In this document: positions 13,053 through 28,524 of the stretch, piece by piece
Numbering within the stretch: position 1 is the first letter of the stretch
Layout of the letters: each line of letters begins with the position of its first letter
NCBI GenBank assembly: GCA_963920705.1
Contig: OY987231.1
Span: forward strand, 23,103,024 to 23,167,023
Reading direction: 5' to 3'
Origin: Odiellus spinosus
Lineage: Eukaryota > Arthropoda > Arachnida > Opiliones > Phalangiidae
DNA length: 64,000 nt
Notes under the pieces: generated by a model
The model's input: only the letters and a program-made list of their open reading frames with translations
What the model was told of the DNA's origin: nothing
The model's database searches: none
Made by a program: the position numbers and the translations under genes

Positions 13053-15023
13053 TTAACAATTAAAATTACACTGTAAATAAAACGATTGATTACGGAATTA
13101 ATAAAAAAACAACTTAATTGAAAAGATGCGTACCTTAATTTTATGAATCAAAAAGGTTTTGCTGTATTGCAAAAACCTGGAAAAGTCAGGGAAATTGAAA
13201 ACTTTGCCAAAGGTCAGGGATTATAGATGTGTACCCAATATATTAAGAAAATTAAATGACCCTAAAAGGTCAAGGAATTTTGTCAGAAAACTTGGTATCC
13301 CTGTAAAGATAGCTCATGCCAAATGAAGTCTTTAAAAAATAAGAATATAATATAACAAAAAAACATGGAAATTTGATCTGCCAACTTGGGTCAAAGGTCA
13401 AAGCTAAACTGTGTGTATAAGATGTTCTCAAGGGAGTGCCTTTAAAGGGACCATCTGCAATTTTTAGAGCCCCTTTAAAGTCGCCTTCTTTTCTAGTTTA
13501 GCAGACGACGTTGACTATAAATTGTACAGTCAAAGCTAGAGTAGATAGTCTTTAAAGGGACAGTCTGCTAATATTTTTAAAGTAGTGTTTTCAAGCTAAG
13601 CAGACGACCTTGATCATAAATTGTACAGTCAAAGCTAAGATGTGTACATAAAGGATAAGCATTTTAAAGGGGCACTTATTTCATGTAAAAACCATTTCTA
13701 ACCTCCTACAAATTTTTCTAAAAAATTTTATTATAACAGAACCAGATTACAATAGCTTTTTCTTTTGGATATTTATATCTTTTCATCGTCTGTTTGGGAT
13801 AAACAGCATTTATCCATAATGTTTTCTCTCATGTAATTAAGTTTTGCATGGCAAATCTTTATTTTTTTTTTTTGGTTTTACTTTGTTTTTATATATACCT
13901 GTGAAAACTTTTCGATGATATTAAAACCAATTTTGTTTTGGGGGCAGAGAATAATAATAAACGTAAAGTTCAATAAATTTTCTATGGACGTTAATATTTA
14001 AATCTTTATGCGCAAAATTTTAATTTTAAGTATTAAAAATATTGTGGCTTTCACTTTTAAAACTTGATGCCGAATTTTAAATCGTTAGTTTCCGTTAAAT
14101 CAAAACTTTTGATAATTAACTTTTTAAACTATTAAAGGATGAATTTTAATTAAATGGAATGATGTTTATTTAAAAGAAATAAGGATAAGTAATGCCACGA
14201 AATGAAAAATAAACGGAATATGTAAAAACTAGCAAGGAGGATTGAAATTTATCGAATTCATCGCAATTATTGTAAAAGAAATGATGTTGATGCGAAACGA
14301 TTTCATTATCTTGTTAATGGACCTTATTCCCCACCATTTTGAGTTTGACAAGGCTTAACAAATAAGTTCAAAAACGTCGCGTCGTCTGCTACCGAATTCA
14401 AAATATTTTTCAATAAATTTCAATTTCCTAAGCCTTGCCAAAAACGGATAGCATTTAAAACCCAGTTTTTTTTTTTCCTGGATAATAAGTAAAGTAATCA
14501 GTATCTTAAATTTTGACCCCCCTTCCCCCAAAAGAAACGATTATATCCAAAGAAAAAAAACTAAACCCCCTGATGGAACAAAAAACTTTGAGAATATTTT
14601 GTAGAAAATTTTGTTTCTTTTAATAAAAATGTGTTGTTGGACCGCAAGATTAATTTCTTTAAAATGTCATAACACGCCCCCCTTAATCGTTTACCAGCTC
14701 GTAACTTTGCTTACCTTAAAAAACAACAAAAATCAAAATCTTGCGGACCGTCGGAAATTTTCGCAGTTTTTTTTTTCTTGATGAAATCGTTTCTTCAGCT
14801 CTTCGCCTTCTCGGAAGTTTGTTTTAACTTTTTTTTAAGAGTTTTCCACGATTGTATTTATTTTATTTTACGTTGAAACCGAGTCTTCTTCGAAAAAGGA
14901 TGATCTTCTACGCCTGTACATACAAAGTTCTACAAAATGAAATTTTTTTTATGATGAAAATGTCGGGTTTGTTGTTGTTAAATCCTTTATGCACAATTTT
15001 TAGTTTTTTTTTTTAATTGTTTT
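13053..15023. other. SRP19/ANP32 convergent intergenic region
   Basis: Both flanking genes end here. No coding exon was recognised. The stretch holds SRP19 3' sequence and two joined copies of the TTTAAAGGG-type MITE (13436-13673). The rest, about 13700-15000, is very AT-rich with long T runs, probably including the ANP32 3' untranslated region. Around 13170-13300 there are diverged words related to the TTCCCTGACTTTT minisatellite. Confidence 0.5.
13436..13673. mobile_element. MITE family B, two joined copies
   Basis: Two head-to-tail relatives of the family described at 35527-35700. Each has the core AGCAGACGAC..TTGA..ATAAATTGTACAGTCAAAGCTA, with TTTAAAGGG-type ends and the outer AGACTNTCTGC-type arm. 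The orientation is opposite to the 35.5 kb copy. Confidence 0.7.
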
Positions 15024-18854
<3,831 letters not shown>

Positions 18855-19497
18855 TGCGGCGTTGGGATAGCCTTCACGGGCACAAAATATCTCGCCTACT
18901 CTGGTAAACGGCTTACCAGGAACTGAGGAGCGCGGGCTGCCGAGACTCAACCAAAGGCGAATTTTCGAAAATGTCCTCGGCCCAAAGAGCAGGGAGACAA
19001 GCGCGGCAAACTTCAATTTCTGAGGCCGTGAGAAGTACCCGAAAGCGCGGCGAAAGTACAGCGTATTGATCCTCTTCCCTACGAACAGACGTTAGAGGGG
19101 AAAAGCCATTCAAACGGACTAATCACCGTCCAGGATGCCGTCGACGTCATCCTAGTAACTGCTGGCACCTAGCGGAAACGACAAAAACAAACACGCGCCA
19201 ATTTTGAAATTTCTTAACCCTTTTACTCGCTTGAGAATTTAGGCTTAGTGATTACCTTGTCAAAGGCGGTAATTCCTCAGTAATGGAACAAATATAAAAT
19301 AATCTAGGATTTCCTGAAAAATATCTTAATTTCCTAGTCTAATAATTAAGCTTACAAATGGAACGATTATTTAGGCTTAACGCTTAGCTTGTCAAAGGCA
19401 GGGAAGTTAAGCCTAACTCTGGAATTATAGCTTAAATTAACCAAAATTAGTAATATAAACGTATTTTTTTATTCTTATATTCATATTTTCAAACCTT
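18855..19497. other. ANP32 upstream / SECISBP2 downstream spacer
   Basis: This 640-bp spacer lies between two minus-strand genes. The right half is AT-rich and has AGGCTTA-type words; the left half belongs to the CpG-rich ANP32 promoter region. No exon was recognised. Confidence 0.5.
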
Positions 19498-22316
19498 TTA
19501 CATTATTTTCGACATTTCCAGCTGCGAGAAAATATTTCTTTTAATTTCTTGTAATTTTTTATCATTAGTTTCTGGGTTAATTAAAATTTCTCGGATCTGG
19601 GGAGTAATTAGTTTTTCAATTTGTTCTACCAATAATCCGTAAGATTCTCTAGCTTCCATTACCAAATCCATTAAAGTTTTGTACAATTCCTGGTGATAAA
19701 ATTTTTAAATTAATCAAAATTTATAAAATGTAAGGAAATTTAAATATACCTCTTTGCCTTCGTAGCTTATAACCCCGATACAACTTAGGGGGACACTTTT
19801 CTTACAAATAAATCCTAGTTTCCTACGCGGTAGTCCAAATACGACGGGAATTTTATGATCATTACAAGATTGAATTAAATTTGATATTGCGTCGTTTAAA
19901 CCACCTAAAAAAATTCGAAAATTGAATAAAACTCTATCAAAAGTACTGATTTTCCGTATTTTACCTTCAGCCAGAATTCTTTCAACATCAGGTGCGATAA
20001 TTACAAACTTAATTCTATTAATTTTAAGATTCTTCGTAACTTCTTTCAATCCAAATACCATTCTTTTTTTAATTTTTGCCTTTTCATTTTTAATTAAAAA
20101 GAAACAAAGATAATGTTGAAGTTAAACTTGAAACAATTTTAAAACCCAATTATTTTTTTCCTAATTCTTTGAAATAAAATATACCCTGAATTGTTTAAAA
20201 AATATTTGGAAATTAATTCAATTAATCAAGTTTTAACTAGTAGAGTTAAATGCTCTATCAGCTCTAAAATTTCCCCTTGAAAATCATCTTCCCTTAAGCA
20301 CACAGCCTAACTTTGACTGTACCATTTCTTATGGCCAATGTCGTCTGCTAAGCAAAAAAATGAAGGCAGCTTTAAAGGGGCATAGTTTAAAATGTTTTAC
20401 CATCACATGGTTAGCTAACGGCTCTTTAACCTCGAGATATCAAGTTCTACATAGATCCCTGCTAAGCCTACTATCCAAACAAGTTAAAAGCAAATAAAAA
20501 GGCAGCTTCAAAGGGGTATATATGCCTCCTAAACCTAGTTTGAAATGTTTTGACATCACATGATTAGCTAAAGGCTCTTTAACCTCGAGATATCAAGTTC
20601 TACATGGATCCCTGCTAAGCCTACTATCCAAATAAGTGAAAAATTCAACTCTATCTAAATATTTGTTGGATTTTTTTTTTTTTTTTTTACTAGTGAATGC
20701 CGGGTTGCATTTTCCCTTTAAAATTAAAAAACTTACTTTGACAGGATCCTTCTGAAATTGGCGATCTTGAAATCGAACCAAATCTTGCAATAATTGTTCG
20801 AGATTGGAGTCGATTTCTTGACTGATGCGTTGATTGCAATAACTAGAATTAAATTAACATTAATTATTATTAATCATTAAAATTTAAATAGTTTTAAATC
20901 TTACTCTCGATATTTTCTCGAATGAATAACTTTTTTTACGCAAAATAACATTTCTCGTTGTTCTTTATCATCTTCGACAGTCGATATCACAAATATATTC
21001 TCATTTAGTTCAGTTTTGAGACTCTCAGGACATTGAACCGCCTCTTCGATAGCTTTGACTTCCGTATCTTCATTTTTAACCTCAATTTCTTCATCTCTGG
21101 GATTTTTGGCGTCAATTTCTTCGATAATTTTCGCTGTATCAGGGATTTCTTCTATTATTTTTGATTCGGGTTCATTTGGTGGGATATTCTGACTATTTTC
21201 GTCTATATCAACATCCAATTGAGCTTGTAGTTGCTTACGAATTGCTCTTTCGTACAAAATTATCTTTAGGAGAGGAAAGTAATTTAAATATTGGGTCTAA
21301 AAGGCAATTATTAATGTACTAACCTTTTTAAGTTTTGATAATTTCACTTTCTTGGGGTTTTCTCTTTCTTTTCCACGCTTACGAACTGGAGCTGTTGAAT
21401 CCAAGACATTGTGAGGTGAAATTTTATTTATCTAGAAATATTAGCAGGCTAGTTATCTTAAGTTTAAATTAATAGTAATTTAAATTAACATACATTATTG
21501 AATTTTCCTTTTTTGACGTTGAAAGTTGGGTTTAATTTCTTAGCTTTGATTTCACCTTGTTTTTTTGGCTTAAATATAAATTTGATTTAGTTAATTATTA
21601 ATTTTAAGTATCTAATTGTAATTTACCTTAATTATAACGTCGAAGATGTTAATTTCAACGGGAGTTTTTGATTTTTTTCCAGTAGTTTTGGTTGGATTTT
21701 TGAGTGCAGTTGGAGATACCTTTAAAACTCCCGGTATATTTTCCTTGGAAACATCTGGTTTTTTAACTTCCGGTGTCAATATTTCAGTTTTGGTTATTGT
21801 GGGTATAGATTTAACAACTGGTATTTTTACCGACGTATTTAAGGTTGGATATTCTTCTAAATCTTCCAAATTAATTTCCACATTATCATCATTCTCAACA
21901 GCTTTTGAATTAGTCAGGATTGGGTCGGATTTCTTCTTTTTCGGTCTTTTGCGTTTCTTTTTCTTGACAACAAAGTTAGATTGTTCCGTCGCGATACTTT
22001 CGATATCTTGGTTATCATTTTTAAGTTCTTTCGGATCAATTCTTGATTTAGAAACTGTTTCGGAATAGCTAATAAGCGGCGGTTTGCTTTCAGCAACTTC
22101 AGGAGCAAGTTGAGAGACTCTTTGTGAAATGTCATTCGATAAAGAGGGAAAGTCATTATCTTTAATTTGAAATCCTTCAATGACGATACTCTTCATTCGA
22201 TCTTCAAACTTCAATATTTTAATTGGACTTGATTTCTTCTTTTTAATCTCTTGTTTATGATTTTGACTAGATTCCTTCCTTTCATCCATTGTAAATTTAG
22301 GACTTGGTCGCTTCAA
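19498..22316 (-). CDS. SECISBP2: SECIS-binding protein 2 (8 exons, 599 aa)
   Basis: Binds the SECIS stem-loop in selenoprotein mRNAs and promotes selenocysteine insertion at UGA. Exons: 22316-21627, 21568-21494, 21431-21324, 21263-20905, 20842-20737, 20079-19965, 19904-19750, 19689-19498; phases agree and give 600 codons. The N-terminal 230 residues are Lys/Ser-rich and poorly conserved. The SID begins NVLDSTAPVRKRGKERENPK (about residues 262-285). The L7Ae-type RNA-binding domain runs from HSRKYRDYCNQRISQEIDSN through LVRFQDRQFQKDPVK, LKINRIKFVIIAPDVERI, GGLNDAISNLI, IPVVFGLPRRKLG and VPLSCIGVISYEG to about residue 555. An acidic Glu/Ile-rich insert separates SID and RBD. The L7Ae residues match SBP2 rather than ribosomal homologues. 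Its presence implies that the organism makes selenoproteins. Confidence 0.94.
20250..20390. mobile_element. MITE family B copy
   Basis: Contains GCTCTATCAGCTCTAAAATT, TTCCCTTAAGCACACAGCCTA, the core ACTTTGACTGTACC..GTCGTCTGCTAAGC, and the end CAGCTTTAAAGGGGC. It lies in the SECISBP2 intron between the exons at 20842-20737 and 20079-19965. The copy is diverged at its right outer arm. Confidence 0.65.
20395..20640. repeat. Direct duplication of about 130 bp
   Basis: Starting at about 20395 and again at about 20547, the same string of words occurs: ATGTTTT..CATCACATGNTTAGCTAA, GGCTCTTTAACCTCGAGATA, TCAAGTTCTACATNGATCCC and TGCTAAGCCTACTATCCAAA. Copies differ at only a few bases, so this is a recent local duplication inside a SECISBP2 intron. 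Confidence 0.7.
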
Positions 22317-23345
22317 TGTTTAAGGTTATTCTGGGGCATAAATCGTTAATTAAACTATGCTAATTTTAGATATTAAGGTAAAAAATTAATTTAAACATTA
22401 GCTAAGCTTTTAACTTCAAATAATTTTGATAAATAAACATTTCATTAGTAAATATAAGACTGAAAAATAAAGATATACTTCCTCGTAAAAATCACGCGAA
22501 GCACACGACGTTACCAGCCGCAGACGATGCTTTTCATTGGTCAAAAAAAAAAAAAAAAAAAAAAAAATGGACACGTGGGGTTTTACCCGCGACCTTTTAA
22601 ACCTAAAATCAACACGCAGTTCTCCAGGATAATATTTATTGCAATAAAAAGTGCTTTTTTCCTGATGAAAATACAAAAAAAATTACGTTTTGAATTTTTG
22701 ACAAATAAAACTGATTTAGGTAGATTAAAAAAAATAATAAAGCTTGATGCTACAAATTGAAATAAATTAAATTACAAGGCCTAGGCCTAAGGCTAAGCCT
22801 AACTAGGTTACATTTTGAACTCTGAAGCAGGACTGTACATAAAGATATTTTTTAGTAGTCTTCTTGACTAGTAAGCCCAGTATCTCGAATATTTTTAGTA
22901 GTCACTGTGATTTTTGGGCTGCATTACTCGCATATTTCTCAAAGTTCACTATTCAAAATGATTAGTGAGCCTCCTGATATAGTTTTTTTAGTAGTCAAAT
23001 GCCGTGACTAGCGCATTACGTACAGCCCCACTCTTATAGTCAAAACAGGACGAAAATAACGTTTGTACCTTGCAAAACTAATAAAAATTGTTCCGCTTAC
23101 CAAAATAGGGTGGACTAGATTTTAATTTGTAAAATTAATCGCGATTGAAGTTTAACGAAGGCTTTGATAAGTTCTTGTTTGGCTTAATTGCACGTTTTAG
23201 GTATATATATATATATACTTTATGTATATCATATAATGTAGAGATATATTCCAAATATAGTTCTTGAGAAAAATCTAAACCTTTTTTTTTGAGAATGTAT
23301 ATTTTCGAAAGCAGCTAAGCCTAACTGTTGACGGTGCTCGATCCT
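22317..23345. other. SECISBP2/WDR37 spacer
   Basis: About 1 kb between two minus-strand genes, holding the SECISBP2 promoter and the WDR37 3' end. There is a 26-nt A run near 22542, a (TA)n microsatellite near 23202-23218, and a run of stacked AGGCCTA-type words at about 22777-22806. No exon was recognised. Confidence 0.5.
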
Positions 23346-26300
23346 TCAATTAATTTTAACAGCGCCTAGTTTTGATTCGTCTTTATAAGGAGTCGTAATT
23401 CCCCAACCTAAAACTAATCTATCAAATCCTGCCGTAAATAAATTAGCTCGTAATAAAGGTTGATCGTCAATCCAAGCTACTGAGCAAACCATCCGTCTGT
23501 GACCCTAAACCCCCAAAAAATTAGACCTTAGTGATAAAGTTGGGAGAGGCTAGATTGTTTATTTTTTGATTACCTGTCTATTACTTCTCGGAAGTCGACC
23601 TAAACGAACTCCATTCAAATCATAAAGTCTAATTTGGCGATTGTCATGAGGGATTGCGATAATGTGTTGATTGGAGACAGCCAATCTATTTTTTTGTTTA
23701 ATGTAAAATAAGTAATGAATGGTTAATAAAGGAGATTAGGTTATAATGAAGTTACCGATTGACTGGAGAATCTAAACGAATAGTGGTTAGAGGTGATCTC
23801 ATGTTTTTAAGATCCCAAACTTTAACAGTACGATCGTCACTACCAGATACAACTTTATCACCACTGGTGAATGTTGCTGAAGTGACTGACCTACAATTAT
23901 AAAAGAGATATTCAATCTTTTCTCAAATTTTTAAATTCCTAAACTTTCCCCGACTTTTTTAAACCGATCATAAAATTCCTAAACTTTCCTAAACCTTCAC
24001 TGACTTCTTTAAACACATTTTAAAATTTCCTAAACCTTCACTGACTTCTTAAAACACATTTTAAAATTCCCCAATTTCTTTTAGACCAATTTTAAAATTC
24101 CCTAATTTCTTTTAGACCAGTTTTAAAATTCTTGTTTCTTTAAAGTTTAAACCAATTTTAAAATTCCCTAATTTCTTTTAGACAAATTTTAAAACTCTCT
24201 AATTTCCTTAAGATCAGTTTCCTAACTTCTTTAGATCATTTTAAGATTTCTTAAAACTTTTCTAGCTTCTTTAGATCATTTAAAGATTCCCTAAAACTTT
24301 TCTAACTTCTTTAGATCATTTTACGATTCCCTAAAACTTTCCTAACTTCTTCAGATCTTTTTAAAATTATCTTAACTTCCCTTCACATCTTTTAAAGTTT
24401 AAACCCATTTTAAAATTGACAAAACTTACTCAGTGTGTCCTTGAAAAACGCTAACAGAATGAATAGCTTCTCTGAAATCCCATAAACGGAAGGTAGTATC
24501 TTTAGAGGAAGTGACCAAGAGTTTTTGCGAAGGATGAGCCGCTGCGTGAGTTAATTCTTGATCGTGTCCGATCAACTGGCTGACTAGTTCTCCGTTATGA
24601 ACGTCATAAACGTTAGCCGTTCGATCCCAAGAAGCCGTAATGGCTTGATCTCCTCCCGCTAGCCAATCAGCGGCTATTATCACGCTTGTGTGACCGTGAA
24701 GCTCGATCATGGGAGTTTTTAGCACCGATGGAGTCGTACTTACGTCATTATCTATAAAAGAAACAATGATTATAGTCAAGGGGGTTCGAACTGTCCAATA
24801 AATGAGATAGATTTGAATTTTGAGCCAAAAGTTTAAATTTTTGAATCAAAATCAAAAATATTTGTATCAGTTTTGATTTGAAAAATTAAAATATCAGTTG
24901 ATTAAACCGCGAGTAAACTAATTTTACTAAAATGCTAATTACCAAAACCATCCGTAAAATAATCTTCTTTTTCCGATAAATCAACTTCTTCTTCGGAAGA
25001 ATGACATTTCTAAATACGCAGATTCATTTGGAAATAAAATTTAAGTTATTAAATGGCTAGATAAAAAGAGATGAATAGAATAATTAATAAAATTACAGAT
25101 TGATCGCCGGAATGAGATACGGAAGCTCTCCATACATGAGCCGTTTGATCCCCCGAAGAAGTCAAAACGAGATCTTGATTGGGATGAAATCTAACGGAAT
25201 TAACGGAGCCACTGTGACCCACGTATCTCAAAATACAAGTGCTGGTTAATACATCCCATATTCTCGCCGTGTGATCTGAAAAAATTATTAGAAAGATTTA
25301 AAAGTATAAAATAATTATTATGTTATTTGTTTTAAGTTTCATTTTGCTTACCAGCTGAAGCTGTGGCGATAAATGGTAAATTTATTCTAGGCGAACTGAC
25401 TTCCCATACTCCGTCTTTGTGACCCCTAAACTCCGAAATTAAATGACAAGAGGCTCCGGGAGTTTTAAAACTAGATACAATCTTGCTAGTTGATGCTTTG
25501 AGCTTGTACGTGCTTTTCAATTTTTGGGATAGTTGACTAGCTACGATGAAGGAAAACGGAAAATTTTACAGGAATATTGAGGTCAAATTCATTTTTAAGC
25601 CTAAGGTTTAGGAACTAGGGCAAAATTTCTTAATAAGGCCTAAGAATTAGGCTTAAATTGGTTCTTACAGTAAACCACCCTAAAATGGGGAACAACCATC
25701 GTCTGCTTACCCTAACTGGGTACTAAAAGAAAACATCCGATTAGGAAGACTATAAATTTATAATAGATGGGAATTGGGCAAAAAATAAGCTTAAATCCCA
25801 CTAACTTGTAAGAGTAACCATGATTTAGGAAAGGAATCTACCCTAAAATGGCAACCAACCGTCGTCCGCTTAGCTAGATATTAGGCTTAAACTTAAGCCT
25901 AAATCAGTCTGGGAAAAACTATCTACTAAATGTAAACATTGGATAAATAATCCACCTCAAAATGGCGACCAACCATAGTCTACAAAGTTCAAAACATAAC
26001 TTTTATGGCCAGGAATCTTGCAAAAATAAACCATTTACCTGTAAGAGATTCTCTCTTTCCTTTCCCTTTACCAGCTGGAACATCTAAAGTATCTTGTCCA
26101 TCGGTCAAAGCATTCATTTCACCGCTAATATAATCCCGACCAGTTTGTTCACTGAGAGCTTCGATCTTTTCTTTGACTAAATAAAATATTCAAAAACCCT
26201 TTTAGATGCGTATTTTAAACAGCAGTCAACCTTGGCATTTAAAATTTTGTCAGTAATCTTACGAGACACATTCTCGGTATAAATGGCTTCGAACTCCTTT

Positions 26301-26562
26301 TCAATTTGACTAAACAATTCGTAAAGGCGGCCCCTAGTTGAAGTATAAAATGTCATCGTTAGATTTGAACCTAGTGGATTGACAGTTGGAGAGAGACTAG
26401 ATTGAAATCTAAATTTCACCTAAATTGTATGGGTAGAACAGACTCCCCCTCGTCGACTTTTAAATAAGGTAGCTGTAAATCTGTATCCGTGCTTCCGAGA
26501 CCATGAAGCAAATTTTTCATATATTTGGTTTTGGATGATTTTCCACTTCCGTCCAAAGGCAT
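23346..26562 (-). CDS. WDR37: WD repeat-containing protein 37 (10 exons, 504 aa)
   Basis: Beta-propeller protein; the human relative forms a complex with PACS1/PACS2. Exons: 26562-26420, 26333-26263, 26176-26039, 25540-25352, 25275-25097, 25009-24943, 24751-24430, 23890-23756, 23685-23574, 23504-23346; phases agree and give 505 codons, against 494 residues in human. Family segments are [20 protein letters not shown] (coiled region), [16 protein letters not shown] and six recognisable WD blades, begun by [58 protein letters not shown] and [11 protein letters not shown]. Strong matches include [34 protein letters not shown] and [18 protein letters not shown]. The blade-6 region is [20 protein letters not shown]. 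Intron 1 is short and begins GTGAAA; without it the frame stops. Its start faces the COX14-like start 420 bp away. Confidence 0.95.
23891..24429. repeat. Degenerate minisatellite filling a WDR37 intron
   Basis: From about 23925 to 24415 the intron consists almost wholly of diverged copies of a roughly 30-40 bp unit made of TTTTAAAATTCCCTAA, TTTCTTTAGA and CCATTTTAAA words. The period drifts, so the copy number is uncertain. Confidence 0.6.
25676..25990. repeat. Diverged copies of MITE family C in a WDR37 intron
   Basis: Three blocks begin with CTAAAATGG- or TCAAAATGG-type words (about 25680, 25852, 25965). Each is followed by CAACCATCGTCTGCTT or close variants. They resemble the arms and inner word of the element at 40029-40102. 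Confidence 0.45.
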
Positions 26563-26981
26563 AATTAGACTTTAGATGGGTCTAATGAGCCTATTTGTAA
26601 AATTGTAAACAAATTTAATGTAATTTGAAGACTGTGAAGAGAGGCTGAGGGTGGAAACTAGCCAATTACCTAGTAAAAAATAATATGATTCGATTGTATA
26701 ACAGTTAGCCGGTGATCAATCAACAGGAAATATAGACTTCAATTTAGGTCAGTAAATAATTCACAACATACTATAACAATAACTACTCTTTGAACTGTAA
26801 AACATGCTACTAGATGGCGCTAAATAAATAATGGGTCTGACCTGGGGGTGGAAGTCTTTCCCTTTGACCCGGTACAAGATCCAATCTTAGCAGACGACAT
26901 AAGCCAGTGGATTAATTAGAATTGATGATTTTATTTGATCGGCATTAACTTTCCCCAAAATCAAACTGTTGAACCAAAGAT
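26563..26981. promoter_or_regulatory. Bidirectional promoter interval WDR37 / COX14-like
   Basis: Only 419 bp separate the divergent start codons of WDR37 (minus) and the COX14-like gene (plus). No TATA box stands out. Shared promoter elements are inferred from the arrangement. Confidence 0.4.
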
Positions 26982-27200
26982 ATGAGAAGAAACCCGTCGA
27001 AAGCTTACATTGCCGATATATTGCATAAAGGGGTGGTAACAACTCTTGTCGGACTAACATTCGCAGGAGCTGGGTTATGCGCTTGGAACGTTTACACTTA
27101 CTTAAGTGTGATTAAACCCGAACGAGATAGGCAAAAGAGGCTAAGAGAACAACAACTACTCGAAGAAGGTGCCAGTAATCTTAGCGAGAACTTAATGTGA
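26982..27200 (+). CDS. COX14-like single-span mitochondrial protein, 72 aa
   Basis: A complete small intronless frame. It has a basic N-terminus (MRRNPSKAYIADILHKG), one hydrophobic span (about residues 18-42, VVTTLVGLTFAGAGLCAWNV), then TYLSV and a charged Arg/Gln/Glu tail. Size, the IADI..K pattern before the helix, the Tyr at its end and the polar tail resemble COX14 (cytochrome c oxidase assembly factor of the inner mitochondrial membrane). The match is short and the assignment tentative; another small mitochondrial membrane protein is possible. The stop is only 24 nt before the ATG of MCEE, in the same frame, with no room for a polyadenylation signal or promoter, so the two are probably co-transcribed. 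Confidence 0.6.
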   Translation: MRRNPSKAYIADILHKGVVTTLVGLTFAGAGLCAWNVYTYLSVIKPERDRQKRLREQQLLEEGASNLSENLM

Positions 27201-27224
27201 ACACCGTATAACCATCTTTAAGCC

Positions 27225-27775
27225 ATGCATTTCCTTAAACACCTTTTAAACCTTTCAACCAAATTAAATCTCAAAGTTCCAAGACGATTCGACAGCTCAT
27301 GGAAAATACTAAAATTAAACCATCTAGCCATTGCTACCCATGATTTAGAAAAGAGTACTAATTTCTATCGAGACATTCTCAAAGCCAAGGTAATTAAGAA
27401 GGATGTCACAACCCTTAACTTGGTTAAAAAATTAATTCTTTCTTGTTTTCATCAAAAAAGGTTAGCAAAGTTCAAAGCTTACCGGAACACGGAGTAGACA
27501 CTGTGTTTGTGGAGATTGGCAACACCAAATTCGAATTGTTACGTTCTTTGGGAAAAAATAGCCCAATCCAAGGATTCCTTGACAAAAACAGCAATGGAGG
27601 AATGCATCACATTTGTATCGAAGTTGATGATATTGAGGCAGCCATTAAAGACCTGGTCAAAAACAAAATAAGATTGTTAAGCGAAAAACCAAGGATTGGA
27701 GCTCATGGAAAACCGGTTATATTTTTACATCCAAAAGATTGTGGCGGGGTTTTGGTAGAATTAGAACAAGTGTAG
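27225..27775 (+). CDS. MCEE: Methylmalonyl-CoA epimerase (2 exons, 159 aa)
   Basis: Mitochondrial enzyme interconverting D- and L-methylmalonyl-CoA in propionate breakdown. Exons: 27225-27389 and 27461-27775, phase 0, 71-nt intron. A vicinal-oxygen-chelate/glyoxalase fold is shown by LNHLAIATHDLEKSTNFYRD (with a metal-binding His), LPEHGVDTVFVEIGNTKFEL, GGMHHICIEVDDIEAAIKDL (second metal His), and IGAHGKPVIFLHPKDCGG followed by VLVELEQV (metal Glu). The first 20 or so residues (MHFLKHLLNLSTKLNLKVPR) look like a mitochondrial targeting peptide. It closely resembles animal MCEE, which is 176 residues in human. AATAAA lies at 27858. It follows the COX14-like frame after 24 nt and may be a downstream cistron. 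Confidence 0.95.
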
Positions 27776-28524
27776 AAAAAATTAATTTTAAAAAACTCAT
27801 AATGGATGGTTAGTATAAAGCAAAATAGATAATGTAAATGTAAGAAAATGGTTTATAAATAAAATTTAACTTCTATAATATTGTTTTATTTAAAGTCCCT
27901 ATCTCCTCTAAAATATGACCCTTTAAAACTAAACGCAAGCTAGAAAAGAACGCGACTTTAAAGGGGCTGTAATTATTTAAAAATGGCAGATAGTCCCTTT
28001 AAGAATGTTAAAGAGGGTAGCGAGTTAATAATAGTTGATATTTCTACCACTATGGCGCTAGTTGATTAGGCTTAGGCTGGGTTTTTCAATTTTTTTGACA
28101 AGTGTCAGGAATTAGGCTTAGCGTTGAGATTCAAAATACTAGTAATGTTGTAGTTGGCAGCTAAAACCAGAGTTTTCTATCATTTCTACATTCTATTTCG
28201 AATGGTAAATATTTAATTAAGTTTACGGAACGTTATACCTAAATCTAAGTTTTCCCGTACCTTGTCTAAACTACGAAATATTCTTAAATCAAGTTAATTA
28301 AATGATACCCTTGGCCTTGCAAAGATTTAGGGAGGGAAAAATTAAATAAGTGTAGGATGTAAAATAGAAGTACTCTAACTCAAGGTTAAGTTGTTTTATA
28401 AAGAATAAAAAGAATCGTAATATTAGGTTATTAAAAGTATAATGGGTGTGGTTACGTCGATATTCCACTTAAAAAATTAAATCCACTAGGAAACCCGGGA
28501 GGCAGCTAAATAGGAGGTAAAATC
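27776..28524. other. MCEE/CFAP410 spacer with a MITE remnant
   Basis: 750 bp between same-strand genes. A family B MITE with a deleted core lies at about 27890-28015. It keeps AAAGTCCCTATCTCCTCTAA at one end and GCAGATAGTCCCTTTAAG at the other. No exon was seen. Confidence 0.5.

Noticed and set aside
26177-26419. Unspliced reading of WDR37 through 26419-26334
   Set aside because: The frame from exon 1 meets TGA immediately. Joining 26420 to 26333 restores the family sequence [14 protein letters not shown] in phase.
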